From the NCBI GenBank assembly GCA_034437315.1, contig DAOTUC010000157.1, positions 1 through 24,185 on the forward strand: a stretch of 24,185 nucleotides of DNA. Reading direction: 5' to 3'. The DNA is from DSAR01 sp034437315 (GTDB taxonomy: Bacteria > Chloroflexota > Anaerolineae > B4-G1). Positions 22,601-24,185 of this stretch are shown one piece after another. Both the position numbers and the translations under genes were made by a program. The notes beneath the pieces are model-generated. The model saw only the letters and a program-made list of their open reading frames with translations. It had not been told where the DNA came from and did no database searches. Positions within the stretch are counted from its first letter, which is position 1; every line of letters starts with the position of its first letter.

Positions 22601-22605
22601 CTACT
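22522..22605. repeat. Long imperfect palindrome overlapping argF 3' end
   Basis: Nested arms: AGTAGGCC (22522-22529) with GGCCTACT (22598-22605), and AACCCCTGTTGG (22530-22541) with CCAACGGGGGTT (22564-22575, one G-T pair). The right side has an extra 22-nt stretch between the arms. The outer right arm contains the argF stop codon (22601-22603). It resembles a REP/MITE-type palindromic unit. Confidence 0.65.
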
Positions 22606-23527
22606 GAGCATCATCCGCCAGCAATTGAACCAGGATAGCCTTCTGCGCGTGCATGCGGTTCTCCGCCTGATCCCACAAAACCGAATGTGGCCCATCGCAG
22701 ACGCCATCCGTGATCTCCTGCCCCCGGTGCGCGGGGAGGCAGTGCATAGCGATGACGTCCTCCTTGGCCTCCTTCAGCAACGCTTCGTTGACCTGATAGG
22801 GCATAAAGACTCGCTCCTCGGCCTCGTCCTCCTCTCCCATCGAGGCCCACACATCGGTGTAAATCACATCCGCCCCGACCACGGCCTCGTGCGGATCGTG
22901 CGTGGCCAAAAGCTCACTGCCGCTCTCGGCGGCGAATTGCTGACCCTGTTCCCACACCTGATCGGACAGCTCAAACCCGGGAGGCCCGGCAATCGTGAAG
23001 TCCATCCCCAACAATGCAGCGCCGAAAAGAAGCGAGGTCGAGACGTTGTTGCCATCGCCGATGAACACCAACTTGTGCCCGTCCAGCTCCCAGCCCTTAT
23101 TCTCTATAATGGTCAAGAAATCAGAAAGGGCTTGACAAGGATGATTGTAATCCGAGAGCCCATTGATGACCGGCACGCGGGAGTATTCCGCCAAGGTCAG
23201 AATATCACTATGCCCAAAGACCCGGGCCATAATGCCGTCCACATAACGCGAGAAGACGCGAGAAACATCGGCCACGCTCTCCCGCTCGCCCAGTTGAATC
23301 TCAAAAGGGGAAAAATAAAGCGACTGCCCGCCCAGATGAATCATCCCCATCTCGAAGGAAGCGCGGGTGCGCAACGAGGGTTTCTGGAAGATCATGCCCA
23401 GGGTCTTGCCCTCAAGCAATGGCCGATTGCCCCCCTCTTTCCACTCATCCTTGAGGTCAACCGCCAGTTCAAGTAAGCCCCGAAATTGCTCAGGGGCGAG
23501 ATCAGCGATACTGAGAAAGTGGTTCAT
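22601..23527 (-). CDS. argF: Ornithine carbamoyltransferase
   Basis: A 308-residue enzyme making citrulline from ornithine and carbamoyl phosphate in arginine synthesis (or the reverse in catabolism). The carbamoyl phosphate loop is S51-L52-R53-T54-R55 in FQKPSLRTRASFE, where many family members read STRTR. H129-P-C-Q is in DYNHPCQALSDFLT. DVWASMGEE and H262-C263-L-P in HCLPAHRGQEITD mark the ornithine-binding SMG loop and the OTC-specific Cys, separating it from aspartate carbamoyltransferase. Start ATG 23527 has GGAGGG 6 bases upstream and begins MNHFLSIADL. Longer in-frame starts (23602) add non-conserved residues. No other arginine gene is near. The stop codon lies inside a palindromic repeat. 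Confidence 0.95.
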   Translation of the reverse strand: MNHFLSIADLAPEQFRGLLELAVDLKDEWKEGGNRPLLEGKTLGMIFQKPSLRTRASFEMGMIHLGGQSLYFSPFEIQLGERESVADVSRVFSRYVDGIMARVFGHSDILTLAEYSRVPVINGLSDYNHPCQALSDFLTIIENKGWELDGHKLVFIGDGNNVSTSLLFGAALLGMDFTIAGPPGFELSDQVWEQGQQFAAESGSELLATHDPHEAVVGADVIYTDVWASMGEEDEAEERVFMPYQVNEALLKEAKEDVIAMHCLPAHRGQEITDGVCDGPHSVLWDQAENRMHAQKAILVQLLADDAQ

Positions 23528-23908
23528 TCTTATCCCTCCATAAAATATTATCGTAATTACCCGGATGTGTGATTTGGACACAGAGAAACGCTGAGTAGGC
23601 ATTGAGATTCACAGAGACGGCAAAGAGGTTTCTCTATACCTCTCTGTTATCACTTATCGCTCAAGCGGATTCACAATCCGCGTTTTCCCTCTGTGTAACT
23701 ACGGCCTGAGCAGTCACTTGACTTAACAACTTTTGCTAGCATGTAGGGATGAAAATCATCCCTTTTGAAAAAATGTCCGGCAGCGAGGCACTGTGGACAA
23801 AGTGAAGTATACCACAAGCAGCGCGGGAAAGAAAGCGCAATACCTACAAAAAAGCCTCCCCGGATGACGCATCCGTTGGAGGTTAAGGGACAACGAAATC
23901 AACCAACC
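23528..23908. other. 381-bp non-coding spacer with CTCTGTG-type repeats
   Basis: No gene is supported. The left part holds short related blocks: ACACAGAG (23578-23585) inverted against CTCTGTGT (23689-23696), AGAGGT (23624-23629) against ACCTCT (23638-23643), and a hairpin GCGGATT-CAC-AATCCGC (23665-23681). The right end is the MFS gene terminator. I could not place an argF promoter with confidence: GATAAT occurs upstream, but no good minus-35 does. Confidence 0.6.
23848..23882 (-). terminator. Rho-independent terminator for MFS gene
   Basis: On the minus strand CCTCC-AA-CGGATG-CGT-CATCCG-G-GGAGG, a two-part stem (5 and 6 bp) with a small internal loop, is followed by C and six T residues. 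It stands about 27 bp after the MFS stop at 23909. Confidence 0.92.
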
Positions 23909-24185
23909 CTACGCCACAGCCGAGTCGTGCGGCAAGGCAAACGCCATCAACAATGCGGCAATCAGCGCCAGCACCGCGCCGAAGAAGAACGGCGCCGCAG
24001 GCCCGAAGCCCGGCCACGCGCCGACGCCCTGCCAGAGCACGCCGGCAATCAGCGAGGCCGGGAAATCGAGCACGCCGATCACGGCGTTGTACGTGCCGTA
24101 GGCGGTGCCTCGCAGCTGCTCCGGCACGATGTCGGCCACCATCGCCTTGGTGGTACCGTAGGCCAGGCCGTAGTAGACGCCGTAG
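23909..24185 (-). CDS. MFS transporter, C-terminal part (runs off window)
   Basis: The last 91 residues or so of a major facilitator superfamily permease. The frame is open to the window edge. Residues YYGLAYGTTKAMVADIVPEQLRG (read in parts) followed by GTAYGTYNAVIGVLDFPASLIAGVLW match the loop 10-11 region of MFS drug or sugar transporters, where VADxVPxxLRGTAxGxYN is characteristic. Two final hydrophobic helices end in LMAFALPHDSAVA. The ATG at 24142 is an internal Met; the true start is outside the window. Substrate cannot be inferred. A strong terminator follows. Confidence 0.88.
   Translation of the reverse strand, partial: YGVYYGLAYGTTKAMVADIVPEQLRGTAYGTYNAVIGVLDFPASLIAGVLWQGVGAWPGFGPAAPFFFGAVLALIAALLMAFALPHDSAVA

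Noticed and set aside
22538..23476. A 312-codon open frame on the plus strand opposite argF
   Set aside because: The minus-strand frame carries all ornithine carbamoyltransferase motifs; the plus-strand frame shows no protein family.
1..24185. tRNA, rRNA or named riboswitch genes
   Set aside because: I looked for T-loop GGTTCGA-type sequences with paired arms and for familiar riboswitch cores in the spacers and found none that I could support.

Overview
The window looks like a chromosomal piece of an anaerobic or facultative member of the Chloroflexota, probably Anaerolineae-like. That placement is an inference from gene content: very long GAF-rich sensor kinases, a DUF11 exported protein ending in a YLPLVMR-type tail, a LysM/L,D-transpeptidase wall protein, small Gly/Asp-rich lipoproteins, and an oxygen-sensitive 2-hydroxyacyl-CoA dehydratase cassette. 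No rRNA or other taxonomic marker is present to prove it. The DNA is GC-rich in genes, and several spacers are AT-richer and hold palindromic repeats.

Layout. 1-5642 (minus strand) is a three-gene unit, ubiA-like prenyltransferase > REC-PAS-GAFx4 histidine kinase > winged-helix response regulator, with a good sigma70-type promoter at 5736-5764. Diverging from it, 5809-9316 (plus strand) is a tightly packed cassette: BcrAD/BadFG activator ATPase, two 2-hydroxyacyl-CoA dehydratase subunits, and an alkyltransferase-like (ATL) DNA repair protein that overlaps the last subunit by 4 nt. 9483-11936 encodes two exported proteins, a DUF11 surface protein closed by a strong terminator and a triple-LysM L,D-transpeptidase. 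A GT2 glycosyltransferase (12098-12979, minus) converges on the latter across a structured repeat. 13167-17225 is a 1352-residue membrane sensor kinase with a PDZ-like segment, many membrane helices, four GAF domains and a HisKA/HATPase core. 17380-18054 (minus) is a TPR protein. 18272-21909 (plus) holds two tandem paralogous lipoproteins, an MtaB-type tRNA methylthiotransferase, a HIT protein and a CBS-CBS-ACT protein. rpsU (bS21) follows behind a perfect consensus promoter. argF (ornithine carbamoyltransferase) and the 3' end of an MFS transporter gene lie on the minus strand at the right edge.

How the genes fit together. The kinase and regulator at the left form a complete phosphorelay. 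The 1352-residue kinase has no adjacent regulator and must signal to a distant partner. The dehydratase cassette contains everything needed for radical-type dehydration (ATP-driven one-electron activator plus two cluster-binding subunits), but nothing in the window fixes its substrate. The wall and surface genes (prenyltransferase, LysM/YkuD, DUF11, GT2, lipoproteins) are scattered rather than one operon.

The most interesting non-gene signals are two minus-10 elements placed exactly six bases before an ATG without a Shine-Dalgarno sequence (probable leaderless messages, 5809 and 12979), a 16-bp duplication of the 3' end of the transpeptidase gene enclosing an inverted-repeat element, dispersed 20-bp repeats on both sides of the large kinase gene, and in-frame minisatellites inside a kinase GAF domain and the MtaB TRAM region. 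I did not recognise a clearly new defence or mobile system here.
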